From the NCBI RefSeq assembly GCF_900115955.1, contig NZ_FOYL01000003.1, positions 777,117 to 841,116 on the forward strand: DNA of 64,000 nt. Direction: 5' to 3'. The stretch comes from Lentzea waywayandensis (GTDB lineage Bacteria; Actinomycetota; Actinomycetes; Mycobacteriales; Pseudonocardiaceae). Shown here piece after piece: positions 1 to 13,398 of this stretch (position 1 is the stretch's first letter; every line of letters starts with the position of its first letter). Made by a program: the position numbers and the translations under genes. Below the pieces are notes generated by a model. That model saw nothing but the letters and a program-made list of their open reading frames with translations, did no database searches and was not told where the DNA came from.

Positions 1-2053
1 CGAGGTTGCCCACACCGGAACCGCCGTAGTGCGCGGCGTCGGTGTTCACGAGCTCCTTCCAGCGTCCAGACGTTGGCAGGCCGACGCGGTAGTCGTGGTG
101 CGGCGACCCGGAGAAGTTCGCCACGCAGGCGAGCGTCGAGCCGTCCTCACCGATCCGCAGGAACGACAGCACGTTGCCCGCCGAGTCGTTCGCGTCGATC
201 CACTGGAACCCCTCCGGCGTGACGTCGTGCGAGAACAACGCCGCCGCCGTCTTGTACACCGAGTTCAGGTCCCGCGTCAGTGCCTGGATGCCCTGGTGCA
301 GCGGTTCCTGCTCGACCAGGTGCCAGTCGAGCGACCGCGACTCCGACCACTCCTGGCGCTGCCCGAACTCACCACCCATGAACAGCAGCTGCTTGCCCGG
401 ATGCGCCCACATGAACGCCAGCAGCGACCGAACGCCGGCGGCCTTGTTCCAGTCGTCACCCGGCATCCGCTCCCACAGCGAGCCCTTGCCGTGCACCACC
501 TCGTCGTGCGAGAGCGGCAGCACGAAGTTCTCACTCCACGCGTACACCAGCGAGAACGTCATCTCGTTGTGGTGGAACGAGCGGTGGATCGGCTCGCGCG
601 ACAGGTAGTGCAGCGAGTCGTGCATCCAGCCCATGTTCCACTTGAAGCCGAACCCGAGCCCGCCCAGATGCGTCGGCCGCGTGACGCCCGGCCACGCCGT
701 CGACTCCTCGGCGATCATGACCACGCCGGGGTGCCGCCGGTACACGGTCGCGTTCAGCTCCTGCAGGAACCGCACCGCGTCGAGGTTCTCCCGGCCACCG
801 AACTCGTTGGGCAGCCACTGACCCTCGGGCCGTGAGTAGTCGAGGTAGAGCATCGACGCGACGGCGTCCACGCGCAGACCGTCGAGGTGGAACTCCTCGA
901 TCCAGTACAGCGCGTTCGCCACGAGGAAGTTCCGGACCTCGTTGCGCCCGAAGTCGAAGACGTACGTGCCCCAGTCGAGCTGCTCACCACGGCGCGGGTC
1001 GGCGTGCTCGTACAGCGGCGTGCCGTCGAACTTCGCGAGCGCCCAGGCGTCCTTCGGGAAGTGCGCGGGCACCCAGTCGACCAGCACGCCGATGCCGCGC
1101 TGGTGCAACGTGTCCACGAAGTACCGGAAGTCGTCCGGCGACCCGAACCGCGAGGTCGGCGCGTAGTACGAGGTGACCTGGTAGCCCCACGAACCACCGA
1201 ACGGGTGCTCGGCCACCGGCAGCATCTCGATGTGCGTGAAGCCCATGTCCTCGCAGTAGTCCGCGAGTTCCGTGGCCAGCTCCCGATACCCGAGACCCGG
1301 CTTCCACGAGCCGAGATGCACCTCGTAGGTCGACATCGGCGCGTTCGCCCACTGCGTGGCCTCGCGCCGGGCCTCCCACTCCGCGTCCTGCCACTGGTAC
1401 TCGGACCGCGTCACGACCGAGGCCGTCTGCGGCGGAACCTCCGTCGCGAACGCCATCGGGTCGGCCTTCTCGTGCCAGATGCCGTCCTGGCCGAGGATGC
1501 GGAACTTGTACCGCGAGCCCACCACGACGTTCGGCAGGAACACTTCCCAGACACCGCTGGAACCCATGGAGCGCAACGGGTTCGCGCGCCCGTCCCAGCC
1601 GTCGAAGTCACCGGTCACGCGCACACCGCGCGCGTTCGGCGCCCACACGGCGAACGAGATGCCGGTGACGTCCCCGGACGCCGTTTCGTAGGAACGGACG
1701 TGCGCGCCGAGGACGTCCCAGAGCCGTTCGTGCCGGCCCTCGCCGATCAGGTGCAGGTCCAGCTCGCCCACGGTCGGCAGCCACCGGTACGGGTCGTCGA
1801 CCTCGACCGCCGGACCACCGTTGTACTTCACCAGCAGCCGGTAGTCGCCGGGCACCTCCGGCAGCTCGCCCTCGAACAGGGCGTCGGCGATGCGCGGCAG
1901 CTCGACCTGCTTGTCGCCCCACGCCACGGAGACCGAGGTCGCGCCGGGCCGAAGAGCCCGTGCGATGACCTGGTCGCCCACGGCGTGCACACCCAGCACC
2001 GAGTGCGGGTCGTGGTGCGCACCTGACAGGAGTCGGTCCAGGTCGGCCTTCAC
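1..2053 (-). CDS. glgB: 1,4-alpha-glucan branching enzyme GlgB (C-terminus cut by window)
   Basis: GH13 branching enzyme that makes alpha-1,6 branches on the glucan produced by GlgE. About 684 residues are visible and the last 45-50 lie outside the window. An N-terminal beta-sandwich region (about 1-110) and a CBM48-like domain (about 120-215) precede the TIM barrel. The catalytic triad is visible as D396 (LRVDAV), E449 (IAEES) and D517 (LSHDEVVHG). The GTG start is chosen because GGAGGAG stands 7 nt upstream; that Shine-Dalgarno is built from the last codons of mak, whose stop lies 3 nt before this start, so the two are probably translationally coupled. Last gene of the treS-mak-glgB run. 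Confidence 0.95.
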   Translation of the reverse strand, partial: MKADLDRLLSGAHHDPHSVLGVHAVGDQVIARALRPGATSVSVAWGDKQVELPRIADALFEGELPEVPGDYRLLVKYNGGPAVEVDDPYRWLPTVGELDLHLIGEGRHERLWDVLGAHVRSYETASGDVTGISFAVWAPNARGVRVTGDFDGWDGRANPLRSMGSSGVWEVFLPNVVVGSRYKFRILGQDGIWHEKADPMAFATEVPPQTASVVTRSEYQWQDAEWEARREATQWANAPMSTYEVHLGSWKPGLGYRELATELADYCEDMGFTHIEMLPVAEHPFGGSWGYQVTSYYAPTSRFGSPDDFRYFVDTLHQRGIGVLVDWVPAHFPKDAWALAKFDGTPLYEHADPRRGEQLDWGTYVFDFGRNEVRNFLVANALYWIEEFHLDGLRVDAVASMLYLDYSRPEGQWLPNEFGGRENLDAVRFLQELNATVYRRHPGVVMIAEESTAWPGVTRPTHLGGLGFGFKWNMGWMHDSLHYLSREPIHRSFHHNEMTFSLVYAWSENFVLPLSHDEVVHGKGSLWERMPGDDWNKAAGVRSLLAFMWAHPGKQLLFMGGEFGQRQEWSESRSLDWHLVEQEPLHQGIQALTRDLNSVYKTAAALFSHDVTPEGFQWIDANDSAGNVLSFLRIGEDGSTLACVANFSGSPHHDYRVGLPTSGRWKELVNTDAAHYGGSGVGNL

Positions 2054-2056
2054 GGC

Positions 2057-3367
2057 TTACTCTCCTCCAGAAGTCATCCGGGCGATCGACGACAGCGGAA
2101 CCGTCAACCACTCCGGCCTGTTGGCGTGCTCGTAGGCGACCTCGTAGACCGCCTTGTCCAGCTCGAACGCGCGCAGCAGGTGCGCGTGGTCCCGCGGGTC
2201 GTCCGCCACCTCGGCGTAGCCGTCGCAGAACGCCGCCCGGTTGCGCTTGGTCCACTCCATCGCGCGGTAGGCGAGCTGGTCGTCATCGGGCTGGCCGATG
2301 AGCAGCTGCCGGGCCGCGTAGTCGAACGACCTCAGCATCCCCGCCACGTCGCGCAACGGCGACCGCAGCGCGAGACGGTCCTCGACCTTGGCCGCGGGCT
2401 CGCCCTCGAAGTCGATCAGCAACCAGCCGTGCACGGTCCGCAGCACCTGCCCGAGGTGCAGGTCGCCGTGGATGTGCTGGATCGGGATGGCGCCGATGTG
2501 CTCGCGGGCCTCCTCGAACGCGGCGCGCAACGGCTCCTCGTGGCGGCCCAGTTCCGGCACCGCCTCCAGCACGACGCCGAGACGCCGTTGCATGCCGGCG
2601 ATGGCGCGCGAGATGGCCTCGTCGTCGGCGATCTGGGTGCCCAACGCCTCGGCCAGGTCGGCGTGCACCTTCGCGACCGCGTGGCCGAGTCGTTGCGCCT
2701 CACCGGCGAAGTCGCCGCCGACCTCGAACGCGTGCAGGTCGGCCTCGGCCATCAGGTCGCGCACCGAGGTCTTGGCCATGTCCCAGCCCTCGACCGCGTC
2801 CGGCAGGAACTCCTGCAGCATCGCGAGGGTGACCTGCTCGCCGTTCAGCTCGGTCGAGATCGCGCCCAGCGGCAGCGCGATGTGCTCGCAGCCGACCGAA
2901 CGCAACGCGCGGTGCATCGTGAGGTCGCGGTTCTCGCCGTTCGCGAGCTTGCGGAAGATCTTCAGGATGTACTGCTGGCCGTAGATCAGCGACGTGTTGG
3001 ACTGCTCGACGCCGATCGGCCGTCCGCGCAGGCCCGAGCGCAGTTCGGTGCCGGGTTCGTGCGCGAAGGTGATGCCGTCCACCTCGTGCCCGGTCGCGAT
3101 CCGGTCGAGCAGCACGCCGTTGTGCTCGGGGTCGAGCAGTACGTCCCAGGCGCCGGTGCTCAGGCTCAGCGCGCCCTGGTACTGCTCGGTGCGGCCCGGC
3201 TGTTCGACCTCGAAGATCACGTGCACCAGGTCGCCGTCCACCACCGTCGTCCTCAGTGGACGGACGGCCGTGATCGGCTTGTCCTTGCCGCCGAACCACC
3301 TGGCGGCCGGGAGCAGATCGGGCAGTGAGGCGACCAGCTTCTCGACTAGTTCGTGGGGGTCGGTCAC
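2057..3367 (-). CDS. mak: Maltokinase (Mak/Pep2)
   Basis: ATP-dependent maltokinase converting maltose to maltose-1-phosphate, the GlgE donor. 436 residues, close to the usual size of about 440-455. The fold is aminoglycoside-phosphotransferase-like: an N-terminal cap with ARWFGGKDK, a probable ATP lysine K136 (ILKIF), the catalytic loop HGDLHLGQVL (D302) and the metal-binding DFEGEP (D319). The start is GTG with GGAGG 5-6 nt upstream. In many actinobacteria treS and mak are adjacent or fused; here a TnpB element separates them, so mak-glgB must be read through 1.4 kb of antisense tnpB or from a promoter in the element end. Confidence 0.95.
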   Translation of the reverse strand: MTDPHELVEKLVASLPDLLPAARWFGGKDKPITAVRPLRTTVVDGDLVHVIFEVEQPGRTEQYQGALSLSTGAWDVLLDPEHNGVLLDRIATGHEVDGITFAHEPGTELRSGLRGRPIGVEQSNTSLIYGQQYILKIFRKLANGENRDLTMHRALRSVGCEHIALPLGAISTELNGEQVTLAMLQEFLPDAVEGWDMAKTSVRDLMAEADLHAFEVGGDFAGEAQRLGHAVAKVHADLAEALGTQIADDEAISRAIAGMQRRLGVVLEAVPELGRHEEPLRAAFEEAREHIGAIPIQHIHGDLHLGQVLRTVHGWLLIDFEGEPAAKVEDRLALRSPLRDVAGMLRSFDYAARQLLIGQPDDDQLAYRAMEWTKRNRAAFCDGYAEVADDPRDHAHLLRAFELDKAVYEVAYEHANRPEWLTVPLSSIARMTSGGE

Positions 3368-3522
3368 AACGGCCTCCGGTGAAAGTCCCAGCCCTTGAAC
3401 AAGGGAGAGATCCGGTCTCTGTCAGGCGTCTCCGGACGGAGCCGCGTCGGCCCAGTCGCACGCCTCGCCGCCCACCAGCCCATTGTCTTGCACGCCATTG
3501 TGCTCCCGGGATGTTGTGTTGC

Positions 3523-4728
3523 ATGCGGACGGCGTACAAGTGCCGCGCCTACCCGACTCCCGACCAAGCCGCAGCCTTGAACCGTGTTTTCGGGTGTGTG
3601 CGTCTGGCGTGGAACAAGACGCTGAGCGAGCGTCAGCTGCGCTACCGAACCGAGGGTGTACGCACCTCGTACAGGGAAACCGACTGCGCTCTGACAGCAT
3701 GGAAGCGCACCGAGGAACTCGCGTTCCTGTCGGAAGTGTCCTCCGTGCCCTTGCAGCAGACTCTGCGTCACCAACACACCGCGTTTGTGAACTTCTTCGC
3801 CGGACGAACCCGTTACCCGCGATTCAAGTCCCGCGTCGGACGTCAAAGCGCGCACTACACCCGCTCGGCGTTCCGGATGCGTGACGGAGTGCTGACGCTG
3901 GCCAGAACCAGCTCGCCACTGCGTTTCGTCTGGTCCTTCGACCTGGACGCCGCCACACCGGACCCCACGATGGTCGTGATTTCCCGTGAGCCGGATGGCC
4001 GCTGGTACGTGACGTTCACCGTGGACGCCGCGACGGTCGCGCCAACGGCTCCCACTGGCCACGCCGTCGGCGTGGATCTCGGGTTGACCAGCTTCTTGGT
4101 GACCAGTGACGGGGAGCGTGTCGCCAATCCGGCGCACCTGGCCCGCAAAGCGCGAAAACTCGCTCGCTACCAACGCCGATTGGCCCGGTGCCGGGAAGGT
4201 AGCCGCAATCGCCGCAAAGCCAAGCTCAAGGTCGCTCGTGCACACCGCAAGGTCCGTCACGCGCGCGAAGACTTCCTGCACCGCACCACCACAGGACTTG
4301 TGCGCTCGGCAGACATGATCGCGATCGAGGACCTGGCGGTGCGGAACATGATCCGCAATCGCAGCCTCGCTCGAGCCATCTCCGATGCGGGATGGGGCGA
4401 ATTCCGCAGACAGTTGCAGTACAAGTGCGCCCGTGCCGGTCGGACGTTGGTTGTGATCGACCGTTGGTACCCGTCCAGCAAGACGTGCTCGACCTGTGGG
4501 CATCGGCTCGCTGAGCTGAAGCTTTCCACCCGGCACTGGACGTGTCCGGACTGCCGCACCCGGCACGACCGGGACCTCAACGCGGCGAAGAACATCCTTG
4601 CGGCTGGTCGAGCCGTAGCCCGAGGCAACTCGGGCGATGCCTGCGGAGCTGATGTCAGACGGCAAGGGTCCTCCTTTCCGCGATCGGCAGTGAAACAGGA
4701 AGCCCGCGCCGTGAGGCGCAGTCCGTAG
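3523..4728 (+). CDS. tnpB: TnpB RNA-guided nuclease (IS605 OrfB family), apparently intact
   Basis: 401 residues from the ATG at 3523; an in-frame ATG at 3511 is an alternative. Order of parts: N-terminal HTH_OrfB_IS605 region (YPTPDQAAALNRVFGCVRL), a wedge region with RYPRFKSR, RuvC-I (GVDLGLTSF, D185), RuvC-II (IAIEDLAV, E269), a four-cysteine zinc finger (C322, C325, C341, C344) and RuvC-III (RDLNAAKNIL, D351). All catalytic residues are present. Family knowledge: TnpB cuts DNA guided by an RNA from the element 3-prime end. Orientation is opposite to the flanking operon. Its protein sequence resembles the broken copy at 54.9-56.0 kb, but they are not recent duplicates. Confidence 0.9.
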   Translation: MRTAYKCRAYPTPDQAAALNRVFGCVRLAWNKTLSERQLRYRTEGVRTSYRETDCALTAWKRTEELAFLSEVSSVPLQQTLRHQHTAFVNFFAGRTRYPRFKSRVGRQSAHYTRSAFRMRDGVLTLARTSSPLRFVWSFDLDAATPDPTMVVISREPDGRWYVTFTVDAATVAPTAPTGHAVGVDLGLTSFLVTSDGERVANPAHLARKARKLARYQRRLARCREGSRNRRKAKLKVARAHRKVRHAREDFLHRTTTGLVRSADMIAIEDLAVRNMIRNRSLARAISDAGWGEFRRQLQYKCARAGRTLVVIDRWYPSSKTCSTCGHRLAELKLSTRHWTCPDCRTRHDRDLNAAKNILAAGRAVARGNSGDACGADVRRQGSSFPRSAVKQEARAVRRSP

Positions 4729-4779
4729 GGACTACCCGCCGCAAGGCGGGCGGGAACCTCGTCCTCGTGGCGAGGGAAG

Positions 4780-4783
<4 letters not shown>
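4640..4783 (+). ncRNA. Probable omegaRNA (reRNA) region of the TnpB element
   Basis: By family rule the guide RNA scaffold comes from the end of tnpB plus the right-end hairpins, with the guide being the flanking bases directly after the element. Here that would be the 3-prime end of treS, starting about 4784. The hairpins at 4735-4750 and 4757-4775 fit the scaffold. The 5-prime border is a guess; no transcript data. Confidence 0.4.
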
Positions 4784-6585
<1,802 letters not shown>

Positions 6586-6617
6586 TGTTCCCACCTCGTC
6601 GGGGGTTGTGCGGTTGA

Positions 6618-8594
<1,977 letters not shown>

Positions 8595-8834
8595 CGGCAA
8601 CGCCCTTCCGCCGTGTCGCTCCGCGTCAATGCGTAATCCTGCCTTGCTCGATCAAGCCGTCTGACAGCGGGTTACCCCTTGTAGATCCGTACCCCGCCAC
8701 TGTCGATCGCACACCTTGAGCGCTCATCGTGTCCAGGGTCTCTCGGCCACGTTCCCGGCATTCGGCGTCCTCTCCAGTGGACTCTTCGCGTACAACTCAC
8801 CGTGTTAAGAGGGCGCTACAGGTACCGTGCGCGC
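8595..8834. promoter_or_regulatory. Divergent glgE / kinase promoter region
   Basis: 240 nt without a coding signal. On the plus strand TACCGT at 8823-8828 lies 6 nt before the kinase GTG at 8835, the spacing expected of a leaderless transcript. I see no convincing hexamer pair for glgE by eye. Confidence 0.5.
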
Positions 8835-10412
8835 GTGAACAAGCTTGGCGATCGCTACGTACTGCTCGATCAGCTCGGCGCGGGTGCGATGGGCGTCGTG
8901 TGGAGGGCACGCGACGAGTTCCTGCACCGTGACGTGGCGGTCAAGCAGCTACTTCTCAACGACGTCCAGTCGAACGAGTTCCACGAGGCCGTGCAGCGCG
9001 CCATGCGTGAAGGCCGCATCGCCGCGCGCTTGCAGCACCCGAACGCGATCGCCGTGTACGACGTCGTGGTCGAGGACGGCAAACCGTGCCTGGTCATGGA
9101 GTATTTGCCGTCCCGCAACCTCTCCGCGATCTTGGAGAGCGGCCCGATGCCCCCGATGGAGGCCGCCCGCATCGGGTCGCTGGCCGCCGGGGCGCTGGCC
9201 GCCGCCCACGCCGCGGGCATCGTGCACCGCGACATCAAGCCCGGCAACGTCCTCATTGGACGTGACGGCACCGTCAAGATCACCGACTTCGGCATTTCGC
9301 GTGCTTTGGGCGATGTGGCCGTGACCAAGACCGGCATGCTCGCGGGCACCCCCGCGTACCTGGCGCCGGAACTGGCCCGCGGCGCCGAGCCCGCGCCGCC
9401 GTCGGACGTGTTCTCGCTCGGCGCGACGATCTACGCGATGACCGAGGGCGAACCGCCGTTCGGCAAGAGCACGAACGACCTGGGCCTGCTCTACAAGGTC
9501 GCGCGCGGCGAGACCCGCCCGCCGATGCGCTCGGGCCCGCTCACCGGCCTGCTGATCAGGCTGCTGGCGAACGAGCCGGCGCAGCGCCCCACCGCCGCCC
9601 AGGCAGCGGAGGAGCTGAAGGCGATCGCGTCCGGCGCCCCGGTCCCGGTCACCCGCGTGATCCCGCCGCGCCCGATGACGCCGCCGACGGGCACCGCCGT
9701 GATGGGGGCCGCGGGTCCCGGCACCATGCAGGGCCCACCGCCCCGCACCATGCCGCCCCAGGCGCCACGCACCCGTCCGCCGGCGCCGCTGCCCGAGACC
9801 TACGACGACTACGAGCCCGAACCGGAGCCGAAGAAGAACTATCGCGGCCTCGCGGTCGCTGCCGCGATCCTCGGCGTGCTCCTGATCGCCGGCATCGCCT
9901 ACGCGATCGTGAACAGCGGCGGCAAGGGCAACAAGGTCGGCGCCGGTCCCAGCTCGTCGCCGAAGAGCACGTCGCAGACCCCGGAGCCCACCTCCGGGAA
10001 GCCGACGGCCACCAAGCCCACGGCCACCTCCGAGAAGCCGCCGCCGCAGACCTCCCAGAGCCAGCCGCCGTCGTCGAAGCCGCCGGCGACCAAGTTCACC
10101 CCGGCCCAGGTCACGACCTTCGTGAAGCAGCACTACGCCAAGCTGCCGGCGAACGTCGAGGCCGCTCGCAACGACTGGGACCCGGACCAGGCACCCGGCC
10201 TGGCGGGCGAGAAGGCCTTCTGGGGCAAGTTCTCGAAGCTCGCGGTCAAGGGGAACCCGGTGGTCACGTCCAACGACGACGGCACCTTCAGCGTGACGAC
10301 GGCGCTCGAGCTGACCAACGCCGAGACGGACAAGGCCGAGACCCAGGAGCACACGCTCGAGATCTCGGGCAAGGGCGCCAAGCTGCTGATCACGGGCGAG
10401 GAGAAGGGCTGA
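8835..10412 (+). CDS. Membrane-anchored PknB-type Ser/Thr protein kinase
   Basis: 525 residues. The kinase domain (about 7-265) has a glycine loop LGAGAMGVVW, K37 (VAVKQ), HRDIKPGNVL with D133, DFG at 151-153 and an APE-like APEL at 177-180. A Pro-rich juxtamembrane stretch with acidic EPEPEP follows, then one transmembrane helix (about 337-359), a Ser/Thr/Pro-rich linker and a roughly 110-residue extracellular domain of unknown fold, with no PASTA repeats visible. The GTG start fits a leaderless transcript (TACCGT 6 nt upstream). It stands between glgE and glgP, where mycobacteria have glgE-glgP divergent without a kinase, so it may regulate glucan enzymes; that link is inference. Confidence 0.93.
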   Translation: MNKLGDRYVLLDQLGAGAMGVVWRARDEFLHRDVAVKQLLLNDVQSNEFHEAVQRAMREGRIAARLQHPNAIAVYDVVVEDGKPCLVMEYLPSRNLSAILESGPMPPMEAARIGSLAAGALAAAHAAGIVHRDIKPGNVLIGRDGTVKITDFGISRALGDVAVTKTGMLAGTPAYLAPELARGAEPAPPSDVFSLGATIYAMTEGEPPFGKSTNDLGLLYKVARGETRPPMRSGPLTGLLIRLLANEPAQRPTAAQAAEELKAIASGAPVPVTRVIPPRPMTPPTGTAVMGAAGPGTMQGPPPRTMPPQAPRTRPPAPLPETYDDYEPEPEPKKNYRGLAVAAAILGVLLIAGIAYAIVNSGGKGNKVGAGPSSSPKSTSQTPEPTSGKPTATKPTATSEKPPPQTSQSQPPSSKPPATKFTPAQVTTFVKQHYAKLPANVEAARNDWDPDQAPGLAGEKAFWGKFSKLAVKGNPVVTSNDDGTFSVTTALELTNAETDKAETQEHTLEISGKGAKLLITGEEKG

Positions 10413-10419
10413 ACGAGTC

Positions 10420-10470
10420 CGTTCCGGACTTGACCGGTTCTGCAAGTCGTTGCAGGTCTGACCGGGAACG
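10420..10470. terminator. Hairpin between kinase and glgP
   Basis: CGTTCC at 10420-10425 pairs with GGAACG at 10465-10470, and the inner CTGCAA-gtcg-TTGCAG (10440-10455) is perfect. It has no T-run, so it may be a processing or attenuation structure ahead of glgP rather than a terminator. Confidence 0.4.
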
Positions 10471-10509
10471 TTGTCAGGCACTCAGGGGTGGCAGGTAAGT
10501 TCGCTCGTC

Positions 10510-13098
10510 ATGCGAGCACTTCGCCGGTTCACCGTCCGAGCCAGCCTGCCGGAGCCCTTGTCCGCGCTGAGCACGCTCGCCACCAACCTGCGCTGGACGT
10601 GGCACCCGCCCACGCAGGACCTCTTCGCCTCGATCGACCCGCGTGTCTGGTCCGAGGTCGGTGGCGACCCGTTGCGTCTGCTCTCCGTCGTCGACGCGGG
10701 GAAGCTGGAGTCTCTTGCGAGAGACGAGCAGTTCCTGCTCAAGCTCCACGCGCTAGCGAGCGACCTGGAGCGTTATGTCGGAGGGCCGCGCTGGTACCAG
10801 CGCAGGCAGGACGAGATCACCCAGCGCCGGGAGCACGGGGCACCGGACACACCGTTGCCCACGAGCGTCGCGTACTTCTCGATGGAGTTCGGCGTGCACG
10901 AGGCACTGCCGAACTACTCGGGTGGTCTCGGCATCCTCGCCGGCGACCACCTCAAGGCAGCCTCCGACCTGGGCGTTCCGCTCATCGCCGTGGGTCTGCT
11001 CTACCGGTCCGGGTACTTCCGGCAGTCGTTGTCGCTCGACGGCTGGCAGATCGAGCACTACCCGGTGCTCGACCCGCGCGGGCTGCCGCTGGAGCTGCTG
11101 ACCGAGCCGTCCGGGCTGCCGTTGCTGGTGCACGTGGCCATGCCGGGCGACCGGATGCTGCGGGCGAAGATCTGGAAGGCGCAGGTCGGGCGCATCCCGT
11201 TGTTGCTGCTCGACTCGGACGTGGAGCAGAACGACGAGGACCTGCGCGGCGTCACCGACCGGCTCTACGGCGGCGACCAGAACCACCGGATCCGCCAGGA
11301 GATCCTCGCGGGCATCGGTGGCGTGCGGGCCGTGCGCACGTTCTGCGAGCTCACCGGGCATGCCCAGCCCGAGGTGTTCCACACGAACGAGGGCCACGCC
11401 GGGTTCCTCGGCCTGGAGCGGATCCGCGAGTACATCACCAACGACGGCCTCGACTTCGACCAGGCACTCACGGCCGCGCGCGCCGGTGCGGTGTTCACGA
11501 CGCACACGCCCGTGCCCGCCGGCATCGACAGGTTCCCCGTCGACCTGGTCCAGCACTACTTCGGCGCCGAGAACCTCGTGCCCGGCGTGAACACCCAGCG
11601 CATCCTCGCGCTGGGAGCCGAGGACAACCCCGGCATGTTCAACATGGCCCACATGGGCCTGCGGCTCGCCCAGCGCGCGAACGGTGTGTCCAAACTGCAC
11701 GGTGAGGTCAGCCGGGACATGTTCCGCGCCCTCTGGCCGAACTTCGACGGCACCGAGGTGCCGATCGGCTCGGTCACCAACGGCGTGCACGGCCCGACCT
11801 GGGCCGCGGCCGAGATGAGCAGGCTGCTCGGAGCGTCCGAAGCGGACACCCACACCAGCAACGGGTTCGGCATCGGCGCGTTCGAGCCGGTCACCGACGC
11901 GGGGCTGTGGGAGCTGCGGTCGACCCTGCGTGGACGGCTGGTCGACGAGGTGCGCCGCCGGCTGCGCGAGTCGTGGCTTCAGCGCGGCGCGTCGGCGCTG
12001 GAGCTGGGCTGGACCGACGGCGTCTTCGACCCAGGCGTGCTGACCGTGGGCTTCGCACGGCGCGTGCCGACGTACAAGCGCCTCACGCTGATGCTGCGCG
12101 ACCCGGAGCGGCTGCGTTCGCTGCTGCTGCACCCCGAACGGCCCGTGCAGCTCGTCGTGGCGGGCAAGTCGCACCCGGCCGACGACGGCGGCAAGGCGCT
12201 GATCCAGCAGATCGTGCGCTACGCCGACGAGGCGGGCGTGCGGCACCGGATCGTGTTCCTGCCGGACTACGACATGTCCATGGCCCGGTACCTGTACTGG
12301 GGCTGCGACGTGTGGCTGAACAACCCGATGCGTCCCCTCGAGGCGTGCGGCACGTCCGGCATGAAGTCGGCGTTGAACGGTGGTCTCAACCTGTCCATCC
12401 GGGACGGCTGGTGGGACGAGATGTACGACGGCTCGAACGGCTGGGCCATCCCGACCGCGGACGGCGTCAACGACCCGGTCCGGCGCGACGACCTGGAGGC
12501 CAACGCGCTGTACGACCTGCTCGGCTCGCAGGTCGCGCCGCTGTTCTACGACCGCGGCGAGGACGGCGTGCCGACCCGCTGGATGTCGATGGTCCGGCAC
12601 ACGCTGGCCTCGCTCGGCCCGGTCGTGCAGGCCTCCCGCATGGTCCGCGAGTACGTCGAGACCTACTACGCGCCGGCCGCCGCGTCCGCGCAGAACGTCG
12701 TCGGTGAGGGCTACCGGGGCGCGAAGGAGCTCTCCGCGTACCGGCACCGGCTGCGCGCGTCGTGGACGCGGGTGCGGGTGCTCGACAGCGACCTGGTGCT
12801 CGGCGGCTCCTCGGTGCCGGTGCTCGGGTCGCCGGTCATCGTGCGGGCGCGCGTCGAGCTGGCCGGGCTGGAACCGTCCGAAGTGGACGTCCAGGTCGTG
12901 CTGGGCAAGGTGTCGCACGACTCCGACGAGCTCAAGGACATCGTGTCCGCGCCGATGAACTACGCGGGCAACGGCAACTACGAGGCCGAGGTGCCGCTGC
13001 CGCACGCGGGAGCGCTCGGCTACACCGTGCGCGTGCTGCCGCGCCACGGCCTGCTGGCGACGTCTGCGGAACTCGGCAGGGTCGTTCTGGCTAGTTGA
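10510..13098 (+). CDS. glgP: Alpha-glucan (glycogen/maltodextrin) phosphorylase GlgP
   Basis: PLP enzyme releasing glucose-1-phosphate from alpha-1,4-glucan. 862 residues from the ATG at 10510. An N-terminal DUF3417-type segment (LSTLATNLRWTWHPPTQDLF) marks the short bacterial/archaeal-type phosphorylase subfamily. The PLP lysine is K619 in GTSGMKSALNGG, and the YFSMEFGVHEALPNYSGGLG and THTPVPAGIDRF motifs are intact. The protein ends in a beta-rich extension of about 110 residues. It stands downstream of the kinase, and a strong hairpin follows. Confidence 0.95.
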   Translation: MRALRRFTVRASLPEPLSALSTLATNLRWTWHPPTQDLFASIDPRVWSEVGGDPLRLLSVVDAGKLESLARDEQFLLKLHALASDLERYVGGPRWYQRRQDEITQRREHGAPDTPLPTSVAYFSMEFGVHEALPNYSGGLGILAGDHLKAASDLGVPLIAVGLLYRSGYFRQSLSLDGWQIEHYPVLDPRGLPLELLTEPSGLPLLVHVAMPGDRMLRAKIWKAQVGRIPLLLLDSDVEQNDEDLRGVTDRLYGGDQNHRIRQEILAGIGGVRAVRTFCELTGHAQPEVFHTNEGHAGFLGLERIREYITNDGLDFDQALTAARAGAVFTTHTPVPAGIDRFPVDLVQHYFGAENLVPGVNTQRILALGAEDNPGMFNMAHMGLRLAQRANGVSKLHGEVSRDMFRALWPNFDGTEVPIGSVTNGVHGPTWAAAEMSRLLGASEADTHTSNGFGIGAFEPVTDAGLWELRSTLRGRLVDEVRRRLRESWLQRGASALELGWTDGVFDPGVLTVGFARRVPTYKRLTLMLRDPERLRSLLLHPERPVQLVVAGKSHPADDGGKALIQQIVRYADEAGVRHRIVFLPDYDMSMARYLYWGCDVWLNNPMRPLEACGTSGMKSALNGGLNLSIRDGWWDEMYDGSNGWAIPTADGVNDPVRRDDLEANALYDLLGSQVAPLFYDRGEDGVPTRWMSMVRHTLASLGPVVQASRMVREYVETYYAPAAASAQNVVGEGYRGAKELSAYRHRLRASWTRVRVLDSDLVLGGSSVPVLGSPVIVRARVELAGLEPSEVDVQVVLGKVSHDSDELKDIVSAPMNYAGNGNYEAEVPLPHAGALGYTVRVLPRHGLLATSAELGRVVLAS

Positions 13099-13113
13099 TC
13101 GCTTTACGAGATC

Positions 13114-13165
13114 CACACAGGGCATCCGGTTCGCCTTCAAACGGCGGGCTGGATGCCCTGATGTG
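13114..13165 (+). terminator. Terminator-like hairpin after glgP
   Basis: CAGGGCATCC (13118-13127) pairs perfectly with GGATGCCCTG (13151-13160), extended by CACA/TGTG around one bulge. The loop of 23 nt contains a further small inverted repeat. Confidence 0.6.
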
Positions 13166-13398
13166 TTCGTCTTCCTTGTTGCCTGTTCACTGCTCGTGAC
13201 GAGCGTCAGGCGTGTGTCCGACTTACGGCTTCCCTCAAACGAATGACCCCTTTTTCGAGTGGGTGAATTCGTGATCTCCGCTGGTAGGGGCACGTGTACG
13301 GGCTTACGCTCCATGGCATGGAATGAACCGCACCTGAATTCATTGATGGATTTCCGGCGCGGCTCCAAGTGAATTGCGCATTGAGGAAGAAGGTAGCC
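13166..13398 (+). promoter_or_regulatory. Leader region of the 13.4-kb secreted protein gene
   Basis: The gene gap 13099-13398 holds the glgP terminator and then 230 nt of lower GC without third-position bias in any frame. A short palindrome CCATGGCATGG lies near 13311. GAAGGTAG just before the GTG at 13399 is the ribosome site. I cannot assign a promoter. Confidence 0.4.

Noticed and set aside
10753..13368. 871-codon minus-strand ORF opposite glgP
   Set aside because: Arg/Val/His-rich translation without domains; a product of G/C third positions in glgP read backwards.
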